Positions 8,612-16,731 of a DNA stretch of 30,813 bases are shown piece by piece. The first letter of the stretch is position 1, and each line of letters starts with the position of its first letter. A program made the position numbers and the translations under genes. Origin of the DNA: Flavobacteriales bacterium (GTDB lineage: Bacteria; Bacteroidota; Bacteroidia; Flavobacteriales; Weeksellaceae); assembly GCA_900770875.1 (NCBI GenBank), contig CAAGLV010000083.1, positions 1 to 30,813 on the forward strand, read 5' to 3'. The notes below the pieces were generated by a model. The model saw only the letters and a list, made by a program, of their open reading frames with translations, searched no databases and had not been told where the DNA came from.

Positions 8612-8650
8612 CTTAAAAACCCCAGATTGAAATTACAACCTAGGATTTTA
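8612..8650 (-). terminator. Terminator of the ankyrin gene
   Basis: On the minus strand a 12-position stem (8637-8648 with 8617-8628, three of the pairs G-T) encloses an eight-base loop. It runs into GGGG and five T. It starts about 40 bases after the ankyrin stop codon. Confidence 0.6.
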
Positions 8651-8686
8651 TGATATAAATCACGTAAAAATATGATTTTAGTGTAA

Positions 8687-10183
8687 TTATTTTAAAAATT
8701 CGATCGAAATATTGGTTTGTTTTAACACTTCGTTATCAGAAGCTAAATCGTAAACTGTTTCATCAAAATTTGATTTTAATTTTGGATTAGCTCCTATTGT
8801 TAATAAATATTTTAAAACCTGATCGTCTTTTGCAACTAAAGCCGCCTTATGCATCGCTGTAAAACCTTCGTTATCTTGCTGATTGACATTGGCTTTTACA
8901 TCGCTTAATTTTTTAAATAAATTAATATCATTTTTTTCGGCAGCTAAATGATATACTGTTTGTCCATTTTTAAAAGGTTTAGAAAAATCGACTTTATTTT
9001 GTTTTAGCGCATTTAATTTTAACGAAAATTCGTCTTTTTGTGGTGCTGCATTTGGATTAGGCATAAAACGAGGTACTTTGTATGCATTTACCAATACAAA
9101 GGCTAAATTGTTTCCGTTTTTATCTTTGTAATTAACATCTGCTCCTTTCGAAATTAAAAATTCGACAACCTCTCCTGTTGAAGTTGCTACAGCTTTAGAT
9201 AGCGCTGTATTTCCGTCTTTATCTTGTTGATTAATATCCTTTACAAATGGCTGCAATGCTTTTACAACATTTAAACTTATTCCGCTCGCAGCAATAAAAA
9301 ATGGTGTATTACCTGCATTATCTACTTTTTTAGCATCAACTCCTTTTGCTAATAAATAATTAACCACTTCGTCTTGGTCTTTTTTCTTTGCTACATAATG
9401 CAATAGATTTTGACCATTATCATCTACAATTTTAGGATCTAATTTTAAATCTTCTATCAAATATTGAAAAACATCTACTTTAGGAGACGATTTATAAGTT
9501 GCCATTGCTGCTGCAAATAATGCATCGTTTGTTGGTTTTACACCTGCATTTACAATTTGCTTTAAAACCTCGACATTGCCAATTTTTACTGCATGATAAA
9601 ATGCATTATATCCTTTATCATCAATATCTTTAATCGACAACCCTTTAGTCTCTAAATATTTTGTAAACGCTAACCCATTATCGTAACCTACAGCTAATAA
9701 AAGTAAATTAACATTGTCCTTTTTTTCGTAGCGTTTTTTAACATCTAATCCATGTTTTATGTAAATATCTAACATTTCTTTGGTTAACTTTCCACTAAAA
9801 GCAGCAAATGTTAATGGAGTTTGTCCGTTGGCATCAATAAAATACATATCGGCACCTTTTTGCAATAAATAATCGACAACTTCTAAATTATTTGCATTGG
9901 TTTGATCGTGTAAATAATTACGACCTTCGTGTATTGTACGACTAAAATTAACTTGTGGCTGATCGATTAAAAATTGAATTGTTTCTATTGGTGCTTTTGC
10001 TTTTATAGCCAATAAAATAGGATCTTTAGAACCTTGTACATTTGCATAATCAAATTGTTTGATTGCCGTTTTAACCTGCTCTAACGAAGGATTTGTTTTC
10101 CAAAAACTTTCTTCAATCACTTGATTTTGAGCCTGTGCATAAAATGAAAATGCTAACGCGATAGCAAATAATATCTTTTTCAT
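8687..10183 (-). CDS. Secreted ankyrin-repeat protein
   Basis: A 498-residue protein with a clear signal peptide (cleavage after FYAQA, about residue 18), so it is periplasmic or exported. Nearly all of the mature chain is ankyrin repeats, about eleven. Examples are DANGQTPLTFAAFSGKL, DNAGNTPFFIAASG, DKDGNTALSKAVATSTGEVV and DNEGFTAMHKAALVAKDD. A loop rich in Pro and Asn (VPRFMPNPNAAPQKD) interrupts the later repeats. There is no catalytic domain; ankyrins bind proteins. It lies downstream of a TonB receptor and a DUF4374 lipoprotein but behind a terminator-like hairpin, so it may be expressed at a lower level from read-through. A link to siderophore uptake is inferred from position only. Confidence 0.85.
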   Translation of the reverse strand: MKKILFAIALAFSFYAQAQNQVIEESFWKTNPSLEQVKTAIKQFDYANVQGSKDPILLAIKAKAPIETIQFLIDQPQVNFSRTIHEGRNYLHDQTNANNLEVVDYLLQKGADMYFIDANGQTPLTFAAFSGKLTKEMLDIYIKHGLDVKKRYEKKDNVNLLLLAVGYDNGLAFTKYLETKGLSIKDIDDKGYNAFYHAVKIGNVEVLKQIVNAGVKPTNDALFAAAMATYKSSPKVDVFQYLIEDLKLDPKIVDDNGQNLLHYVAKKKDQDEVVNYLLAKGVDAKKVDNAGNTPFFIAASGISLNVVKALQPFVKDINQQDKDGNTALSKAVATSTGEVVEFLISKGADVNYKDKNGNNLAFVLVNAYKVPRFMPNPNAAPQKDEFSLKLNALKQNKVDFSKPFKNGQTVYHLAAEKNDINLFKKLSDVKANVNQQDNEGFTAMHKAALVAKDDQVLKYLLTIGANPKLKSNFDETVYDLASDNEVLKQTNISIEFLK

Positions 10184-10194
10184 ATTAAAATCTG

Positions 10195-10228
10195 AATAAA
10201 AAGGTATAAGAAAAACTCTTATACCTCT
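10195..10228 (-). terminator. Hairpin between the DUF4374 and ankyrin genes
   Basis: On the minus strand AGGTATAAG pairs perfectly with CTTATACCT around a seven-base loop, then TTTTT. It lies between two co-directional genes, so it probably terminates or attenuates the receptor-lipoprotein transcript before the ankyrin gene. Confidence 0.7.
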
Positions 10229-10253
10229 ACCTTAAATAATTAAATAAAATAAA

Positions 10254-11462
10254 TTAGTTAAATACTCCTAAACCTAAAACTCCACCAGCTTGGATTTCTA
10301 ATCCTGCTTTTGCTATAGCTGTTGAAGCATCGATTACATAAACTGTTGGACTGGCTGAGGCTGTTGTTACAGGTAAATACACTTTACCATTGTAAACCGT
10401 TGGCCATCCTACAGCAGTAATTTCAGATTTATCTGGGAATCCTGTTCTAATCCATTTAAAATCTTTTGACGCCATATTTACAATTGCATATTGTGTTGCT
10501 GGCGTTGTACTTGTATAAGTTGTTTCGTTATAAAATTCTAATAAGAAATTATCTCCTCCGGCATGCCAAACTTTTCTAAAGCGATATCCACCTGCTTTTT
10601 CTTCGATATTAAAGTAGTAGCTATCATCAAAAGAAGTTGCATTTTTATTGATACGTAATGCACCTGCTTTTTTAGTTGTTGTAGACTCGTACGATCCAGA
10701 AAAAACATACGTATTACCTTTATCGTCGTTTGCCATTTGAGAATAACGCGCCGAACGATAACGACCTGTTGAATAACTGATACGATTATCTTTATATATA
10801 CGTTTTAAATTTAAGTTTGCATCAAAAGCTGCAACCCAAACACTATCTACATTATTAGCTTGTTTAGTATAAGCTGATAAAAATTCGCCATTTCCACGAT
10901 CTACAATTCCGGCAAATGTTGGAGTAACTTCTCCATGACCTAAAACTGTTGTTGATTCGAAATCTTTAGAAGTAACAACTCCCGTGTTTTGATTTACAAA
11001 ATACATTGTTAATCCTTGATTACCCGAAGCTAAAGTTGCAGTACGACCTGCTGCAATAAATTGATCGAATAAACCAACCGTATTATAACCTGATGTTAAC
11101 TGAAATTCGTTTGATAATTTAGCTAAGTTTCCGTTTGCATCTAAATGAAACGAAATTCCGATTCCTGGATCGCCTTGGCGATAAGCTAAAGCTGTAATGG
11201 CATTATTTCCGTTTACTAAATGTGTAAAAGAATTTACAACTTCGATTCCGTTTCCTACGATCGAAGTAGAACCGTTTTCTAAATCTTCGGCTGTTAAAAA
11301 GTAAGTTGCGTCTCCTTGTGTTGCTGCAATTAAAAATTTACCTTGATTGGTTGTTTCTGCTGCAGATCCACCATCATCGCTATTACTACAACTTGCTAAT
11401 GTAGCTAATGCCACAAAACTTAATCCTAAAATAGAGGCAATTGGTCTTAATTTATTTTTCAT
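10254..11462 (-). CDS. DUF4374 lipoprotein, XusB-like siderophore-binding protein
   Basis: A 402-residue lipoprotein (lipobox LASC). After the Cys comes SNSDDGG, the acidic type of sequence that sends Bacteroidota lipoproteins to the cell surface. The body is a beta-rich, propeller-like DUF4374 protein. Recognisable stretches are RYRSARYSQMANDDKGN, TYVFSGSYES, GGYRFRKVWHAGGDNFLLEF and EITAVGWPTVYNGKVYLPV. In Bacteroides thetaiotaomicron the DUF4374 protein XusB binds ferric enterobactin outside the cell and hands it to the TonB receptor XusA. The gene sits 24 bases after a TonB receptor, matching that pairing. Siderophore type is not known, and no PepSY reductase (XusC) is next to it. Confidence 0.85.
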   Translation of the reverse strand: MKNKLRPIASILGLSFVALATLASCSNSDDGGSAAETTNQGKFLIAATQGDATYFLTAEDLENGSTSIVGNGIEVVNSFTHLVNGNNAITALAYRQGDPGIGISFHLDANGNLAKLSNEFQLTSGYNTVGLFDQFIAAGRTATLASGNQGLTMYFVNQNTGVVTSKDFESTTVLGHGEVTPTFAGIVDRGNGEFLSAYTKQANNVDSVWVAAFDANLNLKRIYKDNRISYSTGRYRSARYSQMANDDKGNTYVFSGSYESTTTKKAGALRINKNATSFDDSYYFNIEEKAGGYRFRKVWHAGGDNFLLEFYNETTYTSTTPATQYAIVNMASKDFKWIRTGFPDKSEITAVGWPTVYNGKVYLPVTTASASPTVYVIDASTAIAKAGLEIQAGGVLGLGVFN

Positions 11463-11486
11463 CTGATTCTTTATGTATTTTGTTTA

Positions 11487-13871
11487 TTATTTTTTTCGTT
11501 TCGAGATAAAGTATCTAAATTTTACATAGAAACTTCTTCCTGGTTTTTGTAAACTAAAGTTGTCGAATAAAAGCTCGTTATTGATATTTTTAGCTTCGAG
11601 TGTGATGTTGTATTTTCCGTTATTCATTGAATACGTTACTAAGAAATCGTTCCACATTTGTGCTGGTAATAAATTCTTTGTATTTCTGTCTCCAAGATTT
11701 TCGAATTGTTGATAGAATTTGCCTACATAATTAAATGTATACCCTAACAATAATGTATTTCCTTTTTTGCCTAAATCGTGGAAATAGTATGTTACATCGG
11801 CATTCCCAAAGAAGTAAGGAATGTTTGGCATTCTGTTATTGTATGTTACCGATAATTGCTGACTTGTAGCAGATTCGTATTTCTCTTTATTTCTTAAGTT
11901 TTGATACGTTACATTACCACCAATTGCAAATTTATTTTTGTAAAAATATCTTACCTCGGCATCAATTCCCATATTGGTTACTTTACCAAAATTTACGCTC
12001 GATCCGCCTCCATATCTGACATCTACTAAACGGCGAATAAAATCTTTTGTATCGCGGTAATACACATTTACATCAACATAAAATGTATTATTTTTATTTA
12101 ATTCTTTATTAAAAACTGCGCCTAAATTATAGTTAAAAGATTCTTCTGCTTTTAAGTTTGAGTTTCCAACTTCTGTTACCTCATCACCAAATAATTCGTT
12201 ATCCGTTGGCAAACGATATGCTTTTTCTACCGACGCTTTAAACTGAATACTATTTAAATTATAAGTACCAGCTATTCCATATCCCGTTGTACTATATTGT
12301 TTATTTTGTTTTGCGTATTCCGTTTTATTGGTCACTTTTGAAACATTGATTGGACCTGTTACATTTAAATTATATTGCTTTAAAAAGGCATTGAAATTCC
12401 ATTTATTATTAGGCGTAAATCGGTACGAAATTCCTAAAACATTTTTTGTATTTGTACGTGCAATTGTATCTAATACCGAACCTGGCTCTGCAACTGCTGC
12501 TGCATCTTTATTTACACGATTGTATCCTGTAAAAACATCGTTAATACTAATTGCATGTTTTTTTGTGATTTGATAACCAACATTCCCAGAAAGCGAATAA
12601 TTTTTATTTTGATATTTCGCCAACGAAAAATTACCATATTCACCTTTTGAGTTTGATGTAATGTATTCGCCTAACCAATTGTACTGACGATTTATGGTGT
12701 CGTAATTTCTAGCGTCAGTAACATTATAATTCGCATTAAATTTTACGTTTAAACCCTTTGTAAATAAATTACGTTTCTCGTAATTTAAAGAAGTTAAATA
12801 CGATTTTCCTCGGCTATTTTTTTCACCAAAAACATACTTCATTAAATTAGAATGTTGCACCTCGTTATACTCTTGTCCGTATGTAAAACCAACTAATAAC
12901 TGATCGGCCCACGATTTTTTTACAAAACCTGTTTTAAACGTCACCACTTCATTATGGTAGCCATCATTAAAACGAGTTACCCAACGCTCTTCGTCTGGCC
13001 TATTCCCTGTTTGCAGATTTAAAACTGTTGTTTTTACCTTATAATTATTATCCGAATAATATTGATATGCATTTAATTGTGCTGTAAAACCACTTTTAGA
13101 TGTATAACCTGCATTGATATTTGATTTATGCGTGTTAAAAGAACCATAAGAATACGACGCATCTAAAAACGAATTTCTGTTTTTACTTGTTACAATATTA
13201 ATTACACCTCCCAAAGCATCCGATCCAAATTCGATCGGAACAACACCTTTATAAATCTCAATTCGATCGGCAATACCAACCGGAATATTATTTAACTGAA
13301 ACGATGATCCAAATCCTTGCATTGGCACACCATCCATAAAAATTTTAACGTGATTACCTGTAAATCCATTTAACGAAATTGCTAAATCTGATCCTACTCC
13401 ACCACTCTCTCTAATTTTTATACCAGATGCTTTATCTAATAATTTTGCTAAATCTTGCGTGGTATTGTACGACGATTTTGCATCAAGCGCAACAACATTA
13501 AAAGGTGATTCCTTTACTTGCTCTATTGCTGTTTTTTTTACAACTAAAGCTTCGCTTAATTGATACTCGTCGTTACTTTTTTGTAAGCTAATTTGTATGG
13601 TTTGATTCGATTTTAAATTTACTTTTTCTTTTGTTGTAGCATATCCATTAGCATGTACTACAATTACATAAATTCCTGGTTTTATTTCTATATTAAAATT
13701 TCCATTTTTATCACTTGCTGTTTTTATATGCTTCGCATTTTCAACCGAAACATGAGCTCCATTTATTGCTTTTCCATCTGAAACAATCTTTCCCGAAAGC
13801 GTTGAAAATTGTTGAGCCAAAAGGAACATTGGCATCAAAAAAGAAACAAAAAATAAATTTTTTACATTCAT
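11487..13871 (-). CDS. TonB-dependent outer-membrane receptor, XusA-like
   Basis: A 794-residue TonB-dependent receptor. There is a signal peptide (residues 1-19, ending FLLA), then a carboxypeptidase-regulatory-like domain (about 22-98; FSTLSGKIVSDGKAINGAHV). The plug domain (about 115-225) includes ASGIKIRESGGVG, VKIFMDGVPMQGFG and IEIYKGVVPIEFGSDALGG. A 22-strand-type barrel continues to the end (KFRYFISKRKK). It imports a large ligand across the outer membrane using TonB energy. Its partner is the DUF4374 lipoprotein 24 bases downstream, which points to ferric siderophore import. A -33/-7 promoter lies just upstream, and a divergent AraC gene shares the 103-base spacer. Confidence 0.92.
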   Translation of the reverse strand: MNVKNLFFVSFLMPMFLLAQQFSTLSGKIVSDGKAINGAHVSVENAKHIKTASDKNGNFNIEIKPGIYVIVVHANGYATTKEKVNLKSNQTIQISLQKSNDEYQLSEALVVKKTAIEQVKESPFNVVALDAKSSYNTTQDLAKLLDKASGIKIRESGGVGSDLAISLNGFTGNHVKIFMDGVPMQGFGSSFQLNNIPVGIADRIEIYKGVVPIEFGSDALGGVINIVTSKNRNSFLDASYSYGSFNTHKSNINAGYTSKSGFTAQLNAYQYYSDNNYKVKTTVLNLQTGNRPDEERWVTRFNDGYHNEVVTFKTGFVKKSWADQLLVGFTYGQEYNEVQHSNLMKYVFGEKNSRGKSYLTSLNYEKRNLFTKGLNVKFNANYNVTDARNYDTINRQYNWLGEYITSNSKGEYGNFSLAKYQNKNYSLSGNVGYQITKKHAISINDVFTGYNRVNKDAAAVAEPGSVLDTIARTNTKNVLGISYRFTPNNKWNFNAFLKQYNLNVTGPINVSKVTNKTEYAKQNKQYSTTGYGIAGTYNLNSIQFKASVEKAYRLPTDNELFGDEVTEVGNSNLKAEESFNYNLGAVFNKELNKNNTFYVDVNVYYRDTKDFIRRLVDVRYGGGSSVNFGKVTNMGIDAEVRYFYKNKFAIGGNVTYQNLRNKEKYESATSQQLSVTYNNRMPNIPYFFGNADVTYYFHDLGKKGNTLLLGYTFNYVGKFYQQFENLGDRNTKNLLPAQMWNDFLVTYSMNNGKYNITLEAKNINNELLFDNFSLQKPGRSFYVKFRYFISKRKK

Positions 13872-13907
13872 CTAGTATTTATTTAGACTATTTTTAAATA
13901 ACTTTGG

Positions 13908-13936
13908 CAAATGTAAAATGTTATCAATTTTAACAA
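13908..13936 (-). promoter_or_regulatory. Promoter of the XusAB-like operon
   Basis: On the minus strand, TTG at 13936-13934 and TACATTTG at 13915-13908 are separated by 18 bases. GTTAT and ATAAC half-sites (13920-13924 and 13936-13940) flank the -33 region and could be an operator. Confidence 0.7.
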
Positions 13937-13974
13937 TAACTAAATCAGGATTTATAATAACGAAAAAAGGATAA

Positions 13975-14962
13975 ATGAATATAAAGTCTACATTGAAAAT
14001 TGTAAATCAAATACTTATAAACCAAAAAAATAAAAGATGGTATTGATTTTAAAACAGAGATTGTTAATGAAAACTATAAAATTGAGAATCAGTTTTTAAA
14101 TGGAAATTCACAAATTATTAAGACAAATGGATTCTTTTTAATTCATAGTTCCTATAAAATTGAGCAGCGCATTAACGAACTGTTTGAAGTAGACCGCGAA
14201 TATATCCAAATATCAATTGCAATAAACGGCCAATCAAATGTTATAAAAAACAAGCTACTAAAACCTATCCCACAGGGACTTGTTCAGCTTGCTTTTATGA
14301 AACAAAAAAACGTAGAAATTCAGCTTTTAGAAAATGAAAAATTTGAATATGTTAGAATTTTTATCAGCAGATTTTTTTATTTAAATCTTTTAAAAGATGA
14401 ATATTGGGCTCCTGATGATTTATTGTATCAAGCCGTATTAGCACAAGATTATATCAATTTTGGCGAATTAAAATACTATTTAAATTACGATATTATTAAT
14501 CTTATTCATCAATTAGAAGATAATAATTATACCGAAGAATATGCTCATTATTACTTACATCAAAAGTTAAAGGAAATGTTTTTTATTCATCATATTAACT
14601 TAAAAAATAATAAAAACGAGCAAACAACTACAGATGATTACCACGCATTATTAAAAGCAAAAGAATATTTAGATCATCATTATCAAAATCCTCCAACAAT
14701 ACAAGAATTGTCACGAATTGTTTTTATAAACGAGTATAAATTAAAAAAAGGTTTTAAAGATTTATTTGATACTACAATACATCAATATACAATAAAACTA
14801 CGAATGAAAAATGCACTCGAATTGCTAACAAAACAACAACAAGTAAAAGAAATTGCATATCTATTAGGTTACAAAAATGCATCTCACTTTATTGCAAATT
14901 TTAAATCGTATTACGGTTATACACCAAGTCAAATACTAAAAAACAAAATACATTCTTCGTAA
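13975..14962 (+). pseudogene. AraC-family transcriptional regulator, frame broken at a run of seven A
   Basis: The reading frame opens at ATG 13975, with AAGGA five bases upstream, but ends at TGA 14044. A second frame open from 14021 continues in good coding sequence to TAA 14962 with no ATG, GTG or TTG before 14297. Removing one A from the run 14024-14030 joins them into a 328-residue protein, the usual length for Bacteroidota AraC regulators. The C-terminal two-helix-turn-helix domain is intact: KEYLDHHYQNPPTIQELSRI, then VKEIAYLLGYKNASHFIANF and YYGYTPSQIL. The ATG at 14297 would give only 221 residues and lose part of the ligand-binding domain. It lies divergent from the XusAB-like operon and probably controls it. 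A sequencing error, phase variation and true decay are all possible. Confidence 0.75.
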
Positions 14963-14984
14963 AAAAATACGTTTATTTTAAAAC

Positions 14985-14992
14985 TAATTTTG
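14985..14992 (+). promoter_or_regulatory. -7 promoter element for the dehydrogenase operon
   Basis: TAATTTTG matches TAnnTTTG, 35 bases before the ATG at 15028. No clear -33 TTG was found. Confidence 0.5.
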
Positions 14993-15027
14993 TGTTTTAT
15001 AGCTTATATTTAACATAAAAATTACGA

Positions 15028-15990
15028 ATGAAAATAGCTATTTTAGACGATTACCAACAAGCTGTTTCGCAATTAGATTGCATTAAATTATTACACGATA
15101 AAGAGTATATCATTTTAGATAAAACCTATAAAAACACTACCGAATTAGCAGAAAAAATTAAAGATATAGAAATTTTAGTTTTAATTAGAGAACGTACACA
15201 AATAACAGAAGAATTATTACAACAACTTCCTAACTTAAAATTAATAAGCCAAACTGGTAAAATATCTAATCATTTAAATTTGGCTCTTTGCTCTAAATAC
15301 AACATTGCTGTTGCAGAAGGAATAGGTTCGCCAATTGCTCCGTCCGAATTAACGTGGAATTTGATTATGGATGCAACACGTCAAATCCCTCAAGCCATTG
15401 CTGCAATGCAAAAAGGGAAGTGGCAAATTAATATAGGAACTACAATCGATGGCCAAACAATAGGAATTTGGGGTTATGGCAAAATAGGACAAAAAATTGC
15501 ACAATACGCTAAAGTTTTTGGTGCTAAAGTACAAATTTGGGGTAGCGAAACTTCTCGCCAAAAAGCAATTGAAGATGGATTTTTTGCTTGCACAACAAAA
15601 GACGAGTTTTTCTCCACTTCAGATATTATAACTTTACACCTTCGTTTAAATGACGCTACAAGAGGAATTGTAACTTATGATGATTTAATTAAGATGAAAT
15701 CTTCGGCTATTTTGGTAAATACTGCCCGTGCCGAATTAATAGAGAAAGATGCTTTAATTAATGCTTTAAATTACGGAAATCCTGGCTTAGCCGCTCTTGA
15801 TGTTTTTGAAGACGAACCAATTTTAGATATTAATAATCCATATATTAAGCATCCAAAAGTGATTTGCACGCCGCACTTAGGCTATGTTGAAAAAAATAGT
15901 TACGAATTATATTTTTCTACTGCTTTAGAAAATGTTGTAAATTACATCAATCAAAACCCAACTAATATCGCTAATCCCGAAGTTTTATAA
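15028..15990 (+). CDS. D-2-hydroxyacid dehydrogenase family protein
   Basis: A 320-residue cytoplasmic NAD(P)-dependent enzyme of the SerA/formate dehydrogenase-like family. The Rossmann motif is G149-Y-G151-x-x-G154 in IWGYGKIG. The catalytic triad is R234 (VNTARAEL), E263 (FEDEP) and H283 (CTPHLGY). The N-terminal substrate domain starts MKIAILDDYQ and has the ISQTGK loop around residue 75. Members reduce 2-keto acids to D-2-hydroxy acids or the reverse. The 3-phosphoglycerate enzyme SerA is usually longer with an ACT domain, which is missing here, so serine synthesis is not supported. It is followed after 15 bases by a small Cys-rich gene and is probably co-transcribed with it. Confidence 0.9.
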   Translation: MKIAILDDYQQAVSQLDCIKLLHDKEYIILDKTYKNTTELAEKIKDIEILVLIRERTQITEELLQQLPNLKLISQTGKISNHLNLALCSKYNIAVAEGIGSPIAPSELTWNLIMDATRQIPQAIAAMQKGKWQINIGTTIDGQTIGIWGYGKIGQKIAQYAKVFGAKVQIWGSETSRQKAIEDGFFACTTKDEFFSTSDIITLHLRLNDATRGIVTYDDLIKMKSSAILVNTARAELIEKDALINALNYGNPGLAALDVFEDEPILDINNPYIKHPKVICTPHLGYVEKNSYELYFSTALENVVNYINQNPTNIANPEVL

Positions 15991-16005
15991 TCTACATAAA
16001 AATAA

Positions 16006-16350
16006 ATGGAAAAAATTTGTCAAGGATGTCAATCTAAATTTACATGTAATACAAACGATGTAACATCGTGTTTATACAATACAATTAATTTACACGAAGA
16101 AATTAAAACTTATTTAAAAAAGACATCGTACGATTGTTTATGCACTTCTTGTTTAGAAAAAATTAATCAGTACTCTACTTTGGCAAAAGAGTATCCTTTC
16201 CCTAATCATCCTAGTAAATATGTACAAGGTATCCATTATTATTTAGATGGACAATATTGGGTATTTACACATTTTTATCATTATTTAAAAGGACAATGTT
16301 GTAAAAATAATTGTAGACATTGCGCATACGGCTATCAAGATAAGAAATAA
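16006..16350 (+). CDS. Cysteine-rich CWC/DUF5522 protein
   Basis: A 114-residue protein with eleven cysteines. The N-terminal half (C5, C8, C14, C22, C44, C46, C49) resembles the cysteine-rich CWC family. The C-terminal half matches DUF5522: GIHYYLDGQYWVFTHFYH (75-92), then GQCCKNNCRHCAYGY (96-110). The paired cysteines suggest zinc or iron-sulfur binding. No signal peptide or membrane segment is present, so it is cytoplasmic. The two domains are often separate small proteins. It is the second gene of the dehydrogenase operon; its function is unknown and no role in that reaction is claimed. Confidence 0.8.
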   Translation: MEKICQGCQSKFTCNTNDVTSCLYNTINLHEEIKTYLKKTSYDCLCTSCLEKINQYSTLAKEYPFPNHPSKYVQGIHYYLDGQYWVFTHFYHYLKGQCCKNNCRHCAYGYQDKK

Positions 16351-16377
16351 AAAAGCGACTTAAATGTCGCTTTTTTC
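16350..16377. terminator. Bidirectional terminator overlapping the DUF3817 stop codon
   Basis: AAAAGCGACTT pairs with the downstream GTCGCTTTT arm, with runs of A and T on either side so that it works on both strands. The last codons and TAA of the convergent DUF3817 gene lie inside the hairpin. Confidence 0.85.
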
Positions 16378-16680
16378 ATTATCCTTTATTTTTGCTTTTT
16401 TATGTAAAGACAAGGTTGCAAATGGTATAAATGCAAACATGATATAAAAAATAAAATCTTCATCGTCCCATTTGTAAAATTTACGGGTAACAACAAGTAA
16501 AATTAGGTAAGCCGAGAACCAAAAACCATGAAAACAACCTGCAAATGGCATTGGTAAAACATATCCAAATTGATATTTAATTGGCATTGCAACTAAAAAT
16601 AATAATGCACAACTAATCGCTTCCCAAATACAAGAAATTTCGAACCATTTTCTTAACTTTTCTTCAGATATATTTTTCAT
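16360..16680 (-). CDS. DUF3817 membrane protein
   Basis: A 106-residue integral membrane protein of the DUF3817 family. The hallmarks are WEAISCALLFLVAMPIKYQ in the first membrane segment and AGCFHGFWFSAYLILL in the second; a third follows (FIFYIMFAFIPFATL). Function is unknown; family members are small inner-membrane proteins. ATG 16680 (MKNISEEK) is chosen over ATG 16695 because a TAnnTTTG promoter element lies between the two and ends four bases before 16680, so the longer form could not be made from that transcript. The stop codon sits within the shared terminator. It is divergent from the cation antiporter gene. Confidence 0.83.
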   Translation of the reverse strand: MKNISEEKLRKWFEISCIWEAISCALLFLVAMPIKYQFGYVLPMPFAGCFHGFWFSAYLILLVVTRKFYKWDDEDFIFYIMFAFIPFATLSLHKKAKIKDNEKSDI

Positions 16681-16684
16681 GCTA

Positions 16685-16692
16685 CAAAAATA
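16685..16692 (-). promoter_or_regulatory. -7 promoter element for the DUF3817 gene
   Basis: TATTTTTG on the minus strand matches TAnnTTTG and ends four bases before the chosen ATG. This implies a leaderless mRNA. Confidence 0.5.
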
Positions 16693-16731
16693 CATGGTAT
16701 TATTAATTTGTACAGTGATAAATTCTCATAT

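Larger units (their letters stand above)
8365..8686. other. Intergenic region upstream of the metal efflux operon
   Basis: 322 bases with no gene. It holds the terminator of the ankyrin gene at 8612-8650, a perfect 16-base palindrome at 8562-8577 and an 8-base palindrome CTTGCAAG at 8445-8452. No TAnnTTTG element is present on the minus strand, so the operon promoter could not be placed. Confidence 0.6.

Noticed and set aside
13908..13940. Fur box in the XusAB-like promoter
   Set aside because: GTTAT and ATAAC half-sites flank the -33 region, but the sequence is not a convincing match to a known Fur site, so only a generic operator is noted.
14024..14031. Programmed -1 ribosomal frameshift at the seven-A run
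   Set aside because: Moving from the 13975 frame to the HTH frame needs a +1 (or -2) shift, so a classic -1 slippery site would lead to the wrong frame.
14297..14962. A 221-residue AraC protein as the intended gene
   Set aside because: Upstream sequence in the same frame back to 14021 is clearly coding, and joins to ATG 13975 by one base. The short form lacks the usual N-terminal domain.
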